A program made the translations under genes and the position numbers. A stretch of 64,000 nucleotides of DNA from Persicaria tinctoria (Eukaryota; Streptophyta; Magnoliopsida; Caryophyllales; Polygonaceae). The notes beneath the pieces are model-generated. The model did not search any database, was not told the DNA's origin, and saw only the letters and a list, made by a program, of their open reading frames with translations. The first letter of the stretch is position 1. Each line of letters begins with the position of its first letter. Shown piece by piece: positions 1 to 10,069 of the stretch. The stretch covers positions 65,503,538 through 65,567,537 of the forward strand of contig JBANSL010000007.1 in assembly GCA_037127255.1 (NCBI GenBank). The letters run 5' to 3'.

Positions 1-509
1 GGTTGACCCTTTTTCTTAAATTTTTTTTAAAAACTTCCTATGCTTGAATTCAATATTAATTAATTTTCTGATTGTGATTAAGCAGTAAGTCTTTTAGCAG
101 AAAAAAAAAAAATCAGTTCGTCTCAATAGTCAATATAAATATAAAAGTTTAAATTGAATTTTATTTTTAAAACATATTGGGTGGGATTTTTAGTTGAAGT
201 TAATTTGTAATATGTAGAGACTATAGTGCTGAAAGCTTTATAGAAAGCTGAAATAAAAATTGTAGGAATAGGAGCCCATACAATTCACGACTAATTAAGA
301 TGTGAAAGTGGGCAAAAATAAAGTACAATTGAAAGGGCTCCTTTAATTTGCAAGTCAGGATATATAAATCAACTAACACTAAAGTCCTGATGTATAAATG
401 TTGCCATTTGCATGTTTGAATTAATAATTGCTTCTGAAGAAAGAACACTGGATCTTCCCGAGAATCCATTTCAAAGTGCGTGTTTCTATTATTTAAATGC
501 AGACGATGG
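1..509. other. AT-rich stretch, nothing recognised
   Basis: The only open frame here (221-469, minus) is short, hydrophobic and of low complexity, and I see no domain in it. There is no recognisable repeat terminus or RNA gene. The stretch ends at a T-run near 510-520 that marks the probable poly(A) tail of the neighbouring minus-strand LINE fragment. Confidence 0.5.
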
Positions 510-980
510 TTTTTTTTTTATATAAATAAAGCAGCGGATAAGGAAAAGAATGTCTTGACAAGGCAAGGTTCATCCCTATATCTTTATGGATGATGGAATA
601 CAATTCTCCATTTATAGGGAGAGTTAAGATATTACAAATATTCATAGCCCTTGCGGTATGATCTACAATAGTGTTAGACTCTCGGTAGAAATGCCTGAAG
701 TGAAGATTGTTGAATTTATTTCTGTAGCGATTAATCTTCTCAGGGATTCTTGCGATTTCCCCAGGGGGAGGGTTTGGAATATGCTTTTATAGCGTTGATA
801 ACACCAAGACTTCTTCTTCAATAATTACATTTCGGAAACCCTTATCTAGATCTTGTTGTAAGCCTGCACAAACAGCATAGACTTCGGTTTCAAGCACTGA
901 CCCATTGTGGGCCTTAGACGGGAAAATATCAACAACCTGATCATCACTATTCCGAACAATACCACCTATACGGGTCCGTT
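510..980 (-). pseudogene. LINE 3' fragment with RNase H-like domain
   Basis: Reading the minus strand from about 980 gives a frame of the plant LINE RNase H type (RVT_3 family): GGIVRNSDDQVVDIF, then LETEVYAVCAGLQ and FRNVIIEEEVLVLSTL, followed by a stop. The pattern 'GGI-R-aspartate ... E-E-A ... I-E-D' is the usual one for RNase H at the end of L1-type plant LINEs, where it degrades the RNA strand during reverse transcription. One catalytic aspartate position appears to read E here, so activity is unlikely. The T-run at 510-520 fits a poly(A) tail on the minus strand. The 5' part of the LINE is absent. Identification is by motif only. Confidence 0.6.
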
Positions 981-1140
981 TGGAAATGCATGTAGCTTTT
1001 CAGAGCTTTTGGTTTTAATAATTTATAGTTTTAAATAAGTTAAATATAATATTTTAATTTAATTAGCTTTTGAAATTGGATTTTCAACAGCTACTAAACG
1101 CAAACTTTTCAGAATTCTATTCATTTTCTCCTATCTGATC

Positions 1141-1645
1141 AGCTAGTTTGCAATCGATGAGCAACACTTCTAATCGATTGACTTTTCTCACAGTTGTGTT
1201 TCACACAAAGAACTGTATTCTGAATAATGGAAGATGTGCATTGTTCTACAATGAAGGCCGGCTAATATAAACCCTAGAAGGAATTTCTGGCCGAAAATAA
1301 TTAATAAAAATAACAAAAATATTAACCGAACATAATAATAAAAATAACCCTAAATTTTTTCTAAAATAGCTTAAGTGGGAAAGCTGCTAAAATAGGAAAT
1401 AAACAAGGTTCCATGACTTAGTAATTTCGGCTCCAACATGTGCCTAGGATGGTTCGAGAATCTTGATCCCAATGCACATGTATGTCTTCAATGCAGGCTC
1501 GGGGAGTTGAACCGTGCTCGAGAATAAGGCGTGACTCACAAACATGAATGAGTCTCTCTGCAGCTTCTTGGCTCGGGCTCGAGTCATAGGTCCGTCTCCT
1601 AATATGATTGGCGTATCCGGAGGTGTAGAAGATGGTCCCGCATCA
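1141..1645 (-). repeat. Gypsy-1 3' LTR, truncated
   Basis: This segment matches 9561-10069 closely over about 500 bp, including the 'ggccggctaatataaacc' block. On the minus strand it starts with TGATGCGGGACC directly after a polypurine tract. The distal part present in the 5' LTR (9138-9560) is missing; at 1140 the sequence changes to unrelated DNA. Confidence 0.8.
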
Positions 1646-2094
1646 ACCTCCCCTTCTTGGAAAGGATTCGACCACGAATCCAAGTCCTCGTCCACGGCAA
1701 GGTATGGAATAAGATCTGCGACGTTGAAGGTAGCACTCACGCCATAAGTTCCAGGAAGCTCCAGCTTGTAGGCATTATCACCCACCTTCTGTAGAACCTT
1801 GAAAGGTCCATCTCCTCGTGGTGCAAGCTTGCTCTTCCTCTCATTGGGAAACCTCTCCGTCCTCAGGTGCACCCATACTAGATCCCCAGGTTGGAACGTC
1901 ACCAATCTGCGCCCCTTGTTGGCCTTGTTGGCGTTGTACTCAGCCTTCCGCATGAGCTGCTGATGCTTCCGTTCATGTAGCTCCTTGATGAACTCAACAT
2001 GCTTACCTGCGTCAAAAGACTCATTCTCTCTCATAGGATATGGAGTAAGATCGAAAGGGGTTAGTGGATTAACACCGAGTAGGGGTAGACACAT
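1444..2094 (-). pseudogene. Gypsy-1 integrase C-terminal region
   Basis: The 216-codon frame carries the C-terminal part of a Ty3/gypsy integrase. It starts with the 'GVNPLTPFDL' segment, continues through the helical 'FIKELHERKHQQLMRKAEYNA' stretch, and includes the conserved block FQPGDLVWVHLRTERFP ... RGDGPFKVLQKVGDNAYKLELP (GPY/F-type module). It ends in GPMTRARAKK. The catalytic core (zinc finger and DDE) is absent, so the piece cannot integrate DNA. From the codons for DAGPSST onward the frame lies inside the 3' LTR. It was joined by deletion to the post-protease region just upstream on the minus strand. Confidence 0.85.
1646..1660 (-). promoter_or_regulatory. Polypurine tract of gypsy-1
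   Basis: Read on the minus strand the sequence is ccaagaaggggaggt, immediately followed by the LTR start TGATGCGGG. This position and purine richness are those of the plus-strand priming site of LTR retrotransposons. It lies inside the integrase reading frame. Confidence 0.7.
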
Positions 2095-2101
2095 GGCTCG
2101 A

Positions 2102-2341
2102 CTAAGCCTCCTTATCTAACTCACCTTTACTTACCTTCCGCTTCTCAATCGCATCAGCCACTTGGGTTGGCGTAATAGGCTTGAGAACAACATTCTTACC
2201 CTGAAAAGTAAAGGAATATGAAGACTCCACCTTGATTGTAAGATCTTGAGACCTAACGTGCAGGTGATCTAAAGGATGATGAAAGACAAAAGGCTGGGTT
2301 TTAAGGTCTTGAAACCCAGACTCAAATGTTTGGATAATCAC
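2102..2341 (-). pseudogene. Gypsy-1 segment between protease and RT
   Basis: This short frame contains YSFTFQGKNVVLKPITPTQV, which corresponds to the region after the protease in gypsy polyproteins. The equivalent in gypsy-2 (around 36560-36630) reads FNYHEKRVKLLPLSPSEI. It ends eight bases before the integrase tail, so everything from RT to the integrase core has been lost between the two. No catalytic residues are present. Confidence 0.6.
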
Positions 2342-2396
2342 TTATGCATTTCTCTATAAATTTGTTCTCTCACAGGAAATGATCCGAGGCCAACCT

Positions 2397-3300
2397 TGTT
2401 GGGCCTAAATTATAATGGGCTTTATCTTGGGCTATGATTTGGTCTTAATCGATTTATATATGTGTTTCTCATCTAACCCATTTTGTGTGCTAGATACATT
2501 ATGTATGTTCTTTTAGGATTTCATTTGCCATACAAGGAAAGAACCGATCCATATTTGATCATACGTGATCATGAAGAAGATTGAAGGAACAATCTTGGAA
2601 AGCACACAAATGGAAGGATCACTTCTGGAAAGAATTCAAATGTCTTGGAAAGAATTTGAAATTCAAGCGGTCATCCCTCTAAGAAGCTCTCAAAGTTTTT
2701 CGACTATATAAAGATGAAGGCAAAAGGATGACAATTATCTAAGCAAGCACTCGAGCAATCATAGCATCCTAAAACATTCGTCATCTCCAGTTTCTCTTAC
2801 ATTCTCTAAAAGCCTAAGTGTTGTTCATTGTTTAAGAGTTGAGAGAAACACTTGCACTTATTGTAAAAGTCATTCATTTTACACTTAGAGTATTTTATAC
2901 TCGATCAAGCACACTTGGTGTGTGGTGTGAGCTTTTATTTCACTTGTAAGGTTGAGAGCTAGAATAGAAGCAGTGGGGCTTTGTATAGAGAAAGGGTAGT
3001 TTCTCTAGGATGTTCTAGGCTCAAGTGAAGTGAAATAAGAAGTGTTTGAATCCTACGGATTGGATAACCCTAGGCGGGGACGTAGGCCAAGTTTGTGCCG
3101 AACCTCGTCAACAATTCGTGTGTTCATCTTTTATATTCCGCATTTACATTATCGTATTCGATTTCACTTTGTCAAGTCCTGATAGCCTATATCAAGGTCT
3201 TGATAAGTTGCATTAAATTTATATTGTTGCGAAAATCGTTCATACTATATTCATCCCCCCCCCCTTCTAGAGTATTATTCATCGCCTTATAGACTCTTCA
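2397..3300 (+). repeat. Copia-type LTR (solo or fragment)
   Basis: The last ~240 bp (3060-3300) match the 3' part of the copia LTR at 14138-15165: shared blocks are 'ccctaggcggggacgtaggc', 'gtgccgaacctcgt', 'aacaattcgt' and 'cccccttctagagtatt', and both end in cttca. The left boundary is a guess (TGTTGGGCC at 2397). The flanking 5-mers (aacct, gaata) do not match, so I cannot prove insertion as a unit. It lies between the protease and the post-protease segment of gypsy-1. Confidence 0.55.
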
Positions 3301-3492
3301 GAATATATGTTAGTGATGCCATCATGCAAGACCTTACGATCAAATTGCCAGATCAAATTGCCAAGGACGACCTAATAAGATATGACAGGCTTGCATATGT
3401 ACTATATCACATAACACATCATCTTCGTAATGTCCTAATTTGATATGCACTTTGACTTGCCTATGCACTTTCAAATTAACACAGTCATTCAT

Positions 3493-3702
3493 CTAATGCA
3501 ATCTATAAGGCCTATGATGCTGAATAGTAGGAAGTTGTAATTTATCAATCATTTCCTGACTAGCTAAGTTATAACAACTTCCCCCATCAATGATCACATT
3601 AACCACCTTACCCTTAACTAAGCATCTAGTATGAAACAGATTCTCACGTTGATTGTCATCACATGGTGCAGGAACAACACTTAAGACTCTCCTAACAATC
3701 AA
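3493..3702 (-). pseudogene. Gypsy-1 aspartic protease fragment
   Basis: The frame contains RENLFHTRCLVKGKVVNVIIDGGSC, in which VIIDGGS is the retropepsin active-site loop (usually D-T/S-G; here D-G-G). The same peptide occurs in gypsy-2 as RENLFHTRCLVESLALSVII followed by DSG. The protease would cleave the gag-pol polyprotein. The frame stops after HHRPYRLH, well before the second half of the enzyme, and a copia-type LTR lies downstream. It is therefore a fragment. Confidence 0.75.
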
Positions 3703-4868
3703 TGATTCTTCATGTTCATAATCAATGCCATCATCATCTTCATCATAAGTAAGCAGGTTAAGGTTTTGATCATTATCATTAGCATGTTATTTTCATCACA
3801 AGAATTGTCAAACACATATTCACCCAAGTGATTAATCATGAGAGTTTTCTTATTGGGACAATTCTTCATAACATGACCTCTACCCTGACATTTAAAGCAC
3901 ACAATGTCCCTAGATCTAGTAGTAGAGGGGTTAGGATTACTCTCTTTGGGGCCAGTAGATACCCCAGACGAATCTCGTCCAGTCCAAGGTGCCTTACCCT
4001 TATCGACGAACTTCTGGTTGGATCGGCCTTCTCCCTTCCCTTGGTACTGGTTTGGCCGAGAGCCATAGGTACCTTCATAGCGTCCTTGGGGCTGTTGAGG
4101 GCGGTTCTGGCGCCATGGTTCAGGCGGCCCACTCGTCATCCTTCCGCCTTGGTTCCTGTATCTAGCTCCACGTTCAACTTTAACCAAATGTAATAATTCA
4201 ATAGGAGTAGGGTAAGGAAAACAATCAATGTCCTGAGCTATGGCGGGATGCAAAATACGAAGAAACCTAGCATTTTTATCCTCGTAATGTTCAACAACAT
4301 TAGCTCGAGCCATGGTTTCTTGCTTAATATTAAAAGTTTCCTCAACAGATTTATTACCTTGTTTAAGGTTTTCTAAGTGTTGTCTAAGCTCTCTAGCATA
4401 ATGTTGAGGGACAAACCTATATATTTCTCATTAAAGCTTTCAATTGGTTCCAAGACGCGATAGGCGCATCAAGGGCTCTTCTTCTTTCCTTAATCAAATT
4501 ATCCCACCAAATAAGAGCAAACCCTTGAAATTCTAAAGAATGCAATTGTACTTTCTTAGGTTCAAAGAAATTGTGACAGTTCCAGATTTGATCCATTTTT
4601 GTCTCCCAGTCAATATAAGCATCTGGATCTGTCTTACAATCAAAGGAAGGAATCTTTACCTTTACATTACCTATGCCGTCCTGATCAGGATCTCTAGGTT
4701 CACTGTATTGGTAACGCCTCGGGCGTTGCTCCCAATAGTCCTCATCTTGGAAGTCATCATCACGCTTCGAGTAGTAGAACTCCTCCTAGAAGCCACGACC
4801 TCGTCCTCTTCCCCATCCTTGCCCCTGCGCATTAGCAAATCCGTTATTTCTACCATATCTCTCCCCTC
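3703..4868 (-). pseudogene. Gypsy-1 gag, C-terminal part with zinc knuckle
   Basis: Read on the minus strand, the frame runs from the solo-LTR insertion site (4869) through an arginine-rich stretch, then the capsid region (DAYIDWETKMDQIWNCHNF ... FALIWWDNL), to a CCHC zinc knuckle, CFKCQGRGHVMKNC, near 3850-3910. Gag packages the element RNA. There is an in-frame TAG near 4787 (RGF*EEF) and the part around 4313-4440 needs a frame change, so the gene is dead. The N-terminal portion is displaced to 7411-7706 by the 2.5-kb insertion. Confidence 0.8.
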
Positions 4869-4873
4869 GTGGA

Positions 4874-7405
4874 TGTAACGACCCGAAATTTAAGTACCCG
4901 AATTAACCTCCATAAACCTACTTAGAAGGTAAATAAGGTTCGGAATACTAGATTATCGGGGAACGTTATAGAAGAAGTTTGATCTTCTTCCGTGAGCTTT
5001 GGATCTTACGACCGAGTACGAGTTATTATTAGGTTCATTTAAGCGGAAGATTTAGTTGTCAAAAGATGGGGATTGCGAACCCCGAAAAGATCGTAAGCCC
5101 GTTGGAGGCTTCACCTGTCCTAGACTATCGCGAAAACGTTTCGAATAGAGATAAAAGCGGAAATCATAAATACAACAAAATGCCACGGCCACGCCGGGTC
5201 AAAACAATAAAACGTATGAGCAAAAGAGTGCGAATGTCAAGCGCCTCCCTCACTCTAATCGTCCAAAAGGTCTGTCCCGACAACCATCCATATCAGTAAA
5301 TCATATCGGGTAAGGGGTACCTGAATCTAAAAACAAGAAATAAATCGGGGTCAATCATCGGAAATATGCACACTCCGTGCCATATAAAGAGGCATACTTA
5401 AACTACATGAATGTTAAAATGCAACACATAAGCAAGTGTATAGATATATATAAATGCGAAATAAACACACAAGGGCCCGTATCATCATCATAATCATCAT
5501 CATCATCACCGTCATATCATAATATCTTCTCAAACGTACTCATCCTTCTCAAACATACTCATCCTTCTCAAACATACTCATTCTTTCTCGTCATAAGCCT
5601 TTCATCATTTCATTCGTGTTCCATCAAGTATAAGTCATTTATTCAGATTTTGACGGCCGTCCTACCATAGACACATAGCATACATATGAAGTGTTGGATT
5701 TACTAAGTTCATCCTACGTCATATTACCGGTTTATATTCCTAAACATGTTACTAGGTCGCGTGATGCATGATGACTCTCGATAAGACAAAGAGTATCACA
5801 TAAATCCATCATGAGTAAGTCCAGGGGACTTACCTGGAGTCCGGAGAATAAGCAAGCAGTAAAGTGCACAACCAAGGATCCAATCAACAAGAGCCTATTA
5901 ATTTGATTAAGCTTTCATTAGGTGGTATTCTAATGCAATGTACCCGACCTAATAATCAACATACATCCACATAAGGTTCACGATTCTATAGATTACGCAC
6001 TTTGGTTAAGTGATCCGGACTTAACCAGTTATAATCTATATCGTATTATCACACCATCGATTTTCTTCTTATCGGATCATAAGCCAAGTTATGGGTATAC
6101 TTCATTTCTGTATTTTATATGCTCTAAGTTTCGGTTATGCCATCACATGTTTAACCATATTCTTAGCATTCCCTTAACCAAGTTTTCTAACCGAGTCAAT
6201 ATAAACACGGGTTACTAAAATTATAATAACTCTTGATACAACCGTTGGATTGCCGCAATATTTGAAGGGAAGTTAGATAACATTTCCATGAACATCATAG
6301 TAATATTTCAGCCGAATCAGACCGTTGGATTGGAAATAAAGTCCAAATTACAGAGGCACATATATCCATTTTGTTTCTTGACGTTTGCTACAAAACGCAA
6401 CCAAAAACACATAGAGGCTCCACTTCCTAAGCCCTTTCCAAGCCCACAAGATCTATTACTATAGAGGGGGAGGTGGATGAGGGATTACCTTTGAAGAATC
6501 CCACACAAACGACTCAAGAATACCCCCGGGAGTCCTTCGGAACACCTTTCAAACACCTTGCCATTTTGTCACCAAAATTCCCAAAACATGATTTAGATTC
6601 TTACTCAAAGTTGAATAAAAGGAGTTATAAAATATGTTGGAACTGAGTTTTGGAAGAAAGGAAGGGTTCTTACCAAGAAATCAAGTCAAACTCTCAAGAT
6701 CCTTCAAAAACAGTTTTCTGCAGCTCCAAAGATGGACGATTTTGGTTAGGCAAACGACCTTGGATTTTTGTGTTTGAGATATGTATGGAAAGCTGGGTTC
6801 AAGACGGATCCATGGCCACCGAGGTTTCTCAATTTGGATGAGTATGGAGGGAGTTATGCTATTTCTTGTGAAGGCTGTCCAAAATGGACCTAAAATGGAG
6901 CAAGGCTCTCCTTCTCTCTCTCTCTCCTCTCAAGTGACGGTGGGGCTTCTTTGGATGAGCTCCTCATGAGTCTTGGGGTCAGGCTTATAGAGGATAGGGG
7001 TGGTTGGCTTCATGAGTCAAAGCATGGGTGTGATGGAAAGTGATGGGAGTGGTTGGCTTCATGAGTCAAAGCATGGGTGTGATGGGAAGGAAGTGATGGG
7101 AGTGGTTGGATGTTTACATTCACAAGCAAGCCACAAGTCAAGGGTTTGGTGGCTCAATGTTAGGCAATTTGGGTGGATGACCTCTTTAACATAATGTAAA
7201 ATCCGAGCTCGCGAAGCGTTAAAATCCGTTACGTTTATAAGATACGAGAAAAGTAGTTTGGGTATATTTTTCCCATCATTGAATCCATGTAAAGCTAGTC
7301 ATAAATTTTTTAAATTTTTCCGGGTTTTCATAATTATAAGGGAGGATAATATTCGGATTATCCTACGGATATTTTATAAATATTAATTAAATTCCGGTCT
7401 TTACA
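4874..7405 (-). repeat. Solo LTR, 2532 bp, long-LTR gypsy family (copy A)
   Basis: The segment starts TGTAACGACCCG and ends CTTTACA, giving TG...CA termini with a short inverted repeat. It is flanked by the perfect 5-bp duplication GTGGA (4869-4873 and 7406-7410), which restores the host gag frame when removed. It belongs to the same family as 59588-62497: the block 'ctccaggtaagt...acttactcatgatgg' occurs in both, in opposite orientation. I assign the minus strand because the 59588 copy reads forward. No gag or pol domain is visible inside. The length suits long-LTR plant gypsy lineages such as Del/Tekay or Ogre, but the clade is a guess. Confidence 0.8.
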
Positions 7406-7410
7406 GTGGA

Positions 7411-7706
7411 GAGTTGTTCTCTTCAAAAATAGGATTATTGAAATTAGGGTTAGGAGGAGGGTTAGGATTTCGGACTTCCCTTTCATCATTAGGCGTCTCG
7501 TCACGCCTTTGATTACCTTGACCAACAAGGTTGTTAGAACTCGTTGGTCTAGCCTCCAAGGCCGTCAGCCTATCCATTATCGGCGTCAAGGTGGTGTTAC
7601 GGGTGTTCATTTGGGTGTTGAACACCGCGGCGGATACAGTGGCCTCGGAATTGTTGTCATCGTTGCCATTGTTGGCATTGTTACCGTTGTTAACCTGCTG
7701 AGACAT
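7411..7706 (-). pseudogene. Gypsy-1 gag, N-terminal part
   Basis: The ATG at 7706 opens a frame beginning MSQQVNNGNN, rich in N and with the segment LTPIMDRLTALEARP, which is typical of plant gypsy gag N-termini. It ends at EENNSP, exactly where the solo LTR entered; the frame resumes at 4868 with HPRGERYGRN. The two parts together make one interrupted gag. Confidence 0.75.
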
Positions 7707-9120
7707 TGCAAATAAATACAAACACGGAACAATGTCAAGATTAGCAAAAGATAAACAATCTCACAATGTGTTTCTCTCACACACTTCTCTCTAATTGGTA
7801 TGACAAGCTTGTTAGGGCAATCCGCTTTGGGCAAATCAACACTCAAGCAAGGACTTAACAATCAAAAGAAAGTAATCAAGAGAAAGGACAAAGAAACAAG
7901 CAACCGACAACCACAACACAAAAGTATCGAGTCGAAAGGAAGAAGTATCGACTCGATATCGACCTCGAGAGCTCGAAATCGACCGAAGAAAACAAATAGA
8001 AGAACAGTAACGAGGTTGTAGAGGGTCGGTATGGGGTCGGTATGGGCACTGGAAAAGCGATGATGTCAATATCGACTGCAGGCCTCGAAATCGACCAAGT
8101 GTAAACCCGACAGAATCAATGTAACGACTCGGTAGGTGGTGCCTGGGCTCGGTATGTGGGTGGGAGGCCTCGGTATGGCAAAGAGTACTTGATTCCGGAC
8201 AGGAGTACTCGACACAGCTGGGCAAGATTTGACAAAGAGGCTCGATATAGCAATCAAGCAACTTGACACACACAAAACAATTCGACAAAATAGAAGAAAA
8301 ATAAGGAAAAAAAAACAAAGAAGACTTGGACTTTTACCTCTTTTTGATTCAAACCCTTAGTAAGGACGTTGTAGTTGCAAGGTAGGGCTTAGAATTTTTT
8401 TTATGGTTTGGGAGGTATGTGTTTGAAGGTTGTCGACTAGGGCTATAACAAATTCACCAAATTTGGTCCTTAAGCTTTCTTGCACTAGATACAATCCTTT
8501 TTTTTTTAAGTTTACTTTTGCCCCTAGTGAATTTTATCCTCCTAGGTTAAAGCTTGAATGTATATATTTTTTTTTTGAAAATGCAGACTGTTTTTTTTTC
8601 AACTAATGCAAGAAAACTATTCTATGAAAATAGGAGGACTCTTGAAAATTTAAACTATGGTGAAGAAAAATAAAATATGTATAGCCTAATGAAATATATA
8701 TAGATGGACTTTGGCTAAATTTGGTAATTAAATCTATCTATGCTCTTTTATAATCTATGATAGAAAATATGAGATATATCTACCACAAATTTCAACAAAT
8801 TAAATAAGGCAAAATAAAGTAGATAGATCTAGGATAACAAAAGATAGAAGCAAGCAAACAAACTAGGGTTTGTTGAGCAACAAAGGTAGCCGAATTCGAC
8901 TAAGGAAGGGCTGATGTCGACCAAGGCTGCTCGGCTTGCAAGGGGCCTCAGCTTAGGCTGTGTTTGGCTAAGTGCAACCACAACAATCACAAACAAGGAT
9001 TAGTAGCAATCAAATTAGAAATAAATTCAAGAAGTAAAAACCAAGAACAAAGAAAGACTCTATTTTTGTAGTTTTTGTGTTTAGGGAAACAAAAGACACA
9101 ACTTTTGATGTCGGAAACCT
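7707..9120 (-). other. Gypsy-1 untranslated leader
   Basis: This 1.4-kb stretch lies between the primer-binding site and the gag ATG. It contains only spurious open frames (for example 7836-8318) and A/T-rich low-complexity runs near 8500-8600. Repeated 'ctcgatatcgac'-like motifs are frequent. I see no gene in it. Confidence 0.55.
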
Positions 9121-9135
9121 AAGCTCTGATGCCAA
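9121..9135 (-). promoter_or_regulatory. Primer-binding site of gypsy-1 (initiator tRNA-Met type)
   Basis: On the minus strand TTGGCATCAGAGCTT follows the LTR end CGTATCA by two bases. It differs by one base from the common TTGGTATCAGAGC site complementary to the 3' end of initiator methionine tRNA. This fixes the neighbouring LTR as the 5' LTR and gives the direction of the element. Confidence 0.8.
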
Positions 9136-9137
9136 TT

Positions 9138-10069
9138 TGATACGGGGTAAGCCGTAGGATGGCCCGATCTTCGACAATCAATAAAAAAACTCAAGAACGG
9201 AAACCAAGACTCAAGAAAGAACAACGACGAAGCAGCAACAAGGACTCGATGTGACTCAATGGACTCGATATCGACTAGAAACAAAGAAGACAAGACTCGA
9301 AAATTCAGCAATAACAAGACTCGACAAAAGTAATAAAAAAGACCGATAGAAGGGTGATTCGAACTAAGATAGAATGAGATAAAGACCCCAGGCCTCCTAA
9401 GAGGGTAGGAACCAAGTATCAACGACTACAAAGTCCGCCTCTACAACCTTACACAACCAAGCGGACAACTTGGAGGCACAAGTAGGGGACTTGTGATTAC
9501 CAAGATCACCAAGCTCTCGCGAGGTTGATGAACTCAAAGCAAACCAAGCAAGATCAAGAACCAATTTGCAATTGATGAGCAATGCTTCGAATCGATTGAC
9601 TTTTCTCACAGTTGTGTTTCACACAAAGAACTGTATTCTAAATAATGGAAGTCGTGAATTGTTCTATAATGAAGGCCGGCTAATATAAACCATAGAAGGA
9701 ATTTTTGGCCGAAAATAATTAATAAAAATAACAAAAATATTATCCGAAAATAATAATAAAAATAACCCTAAAAGTTTCCTAAAATAGCTTAAGTAGGAAA
9801 GTTGCTAAAATAGGAAATAAACAAGGTTCCATGGCTTAGTAATTTCGGCTCCAACATGTGCCTAGGATGGTTCGAGAATCTTGATCTCAATGCACATGTA
9901 TGTCTTCAATGCAGGCCGGGGGAGTTGAACCATGCTCGAGAATAAGGCGTGGCTCACAAACATGAATGAGTCTCTCTGCAGCTTCTTGGCTCGTGCTCGA
10001 GCTCGAGTCATAGGTCCATCTCCTAATATGGTTGGCGTGTCCCGAGGTGTAGAAGATGGTCCCGCATCA
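9138..10069 (-). repeat. Gypsy-1 5' LTR
   Basis: The boundaries are TGATACGGGG at 9138 and CCCGCATCA at 10069, that is TGATGCGGG...CCGTATCA on the minus strand. The primer-binding site follows directly. It matches the solo LTR 22221-23211 over its whole length and the truncated 3' LTR at 1141-1645. The flanking bases on the right (gaaaa) cannot be compared with the lost left end of the element. Confidence 0.85.

Larger units (their letters stand above)
1141..10069 (-). mobile_element. Gypsy-1: degenerate Ty3/gypsy LTR retrotransposon
   Basis: The element reads on the minus strand: 5' LTR (10069-9138), primer-binding site (9135-9121), leader, gag, protease, a deleted pol and a truncated 3' LTR (1645-1141). 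Reverse transcriptase, RNase H and most of integrase are missing, because the frame passes from a post-protease segment (2341-2102) almost directly into the C-terminal integrase region (2094-1444). Gag is interrupted by a solo LTR (4874-7405) and pol by a copia-type LTR (2397-3300). The left end is truncated, so no target-site duplication can be checked. This is a non-autonomous relic. A solo LTR of the same family lies at 22221-23211. Confidence 0.85.

Noticed and set aside
5461..5620. Short repeats such as 'atcatcatcatcatcacc' and 'ttctcaaacatactcatcc'
   Set aside because: They are simple and short tandem repeats within a solo LTR; spacing is not that of a CRISPR array, which would not be expected in a plant.
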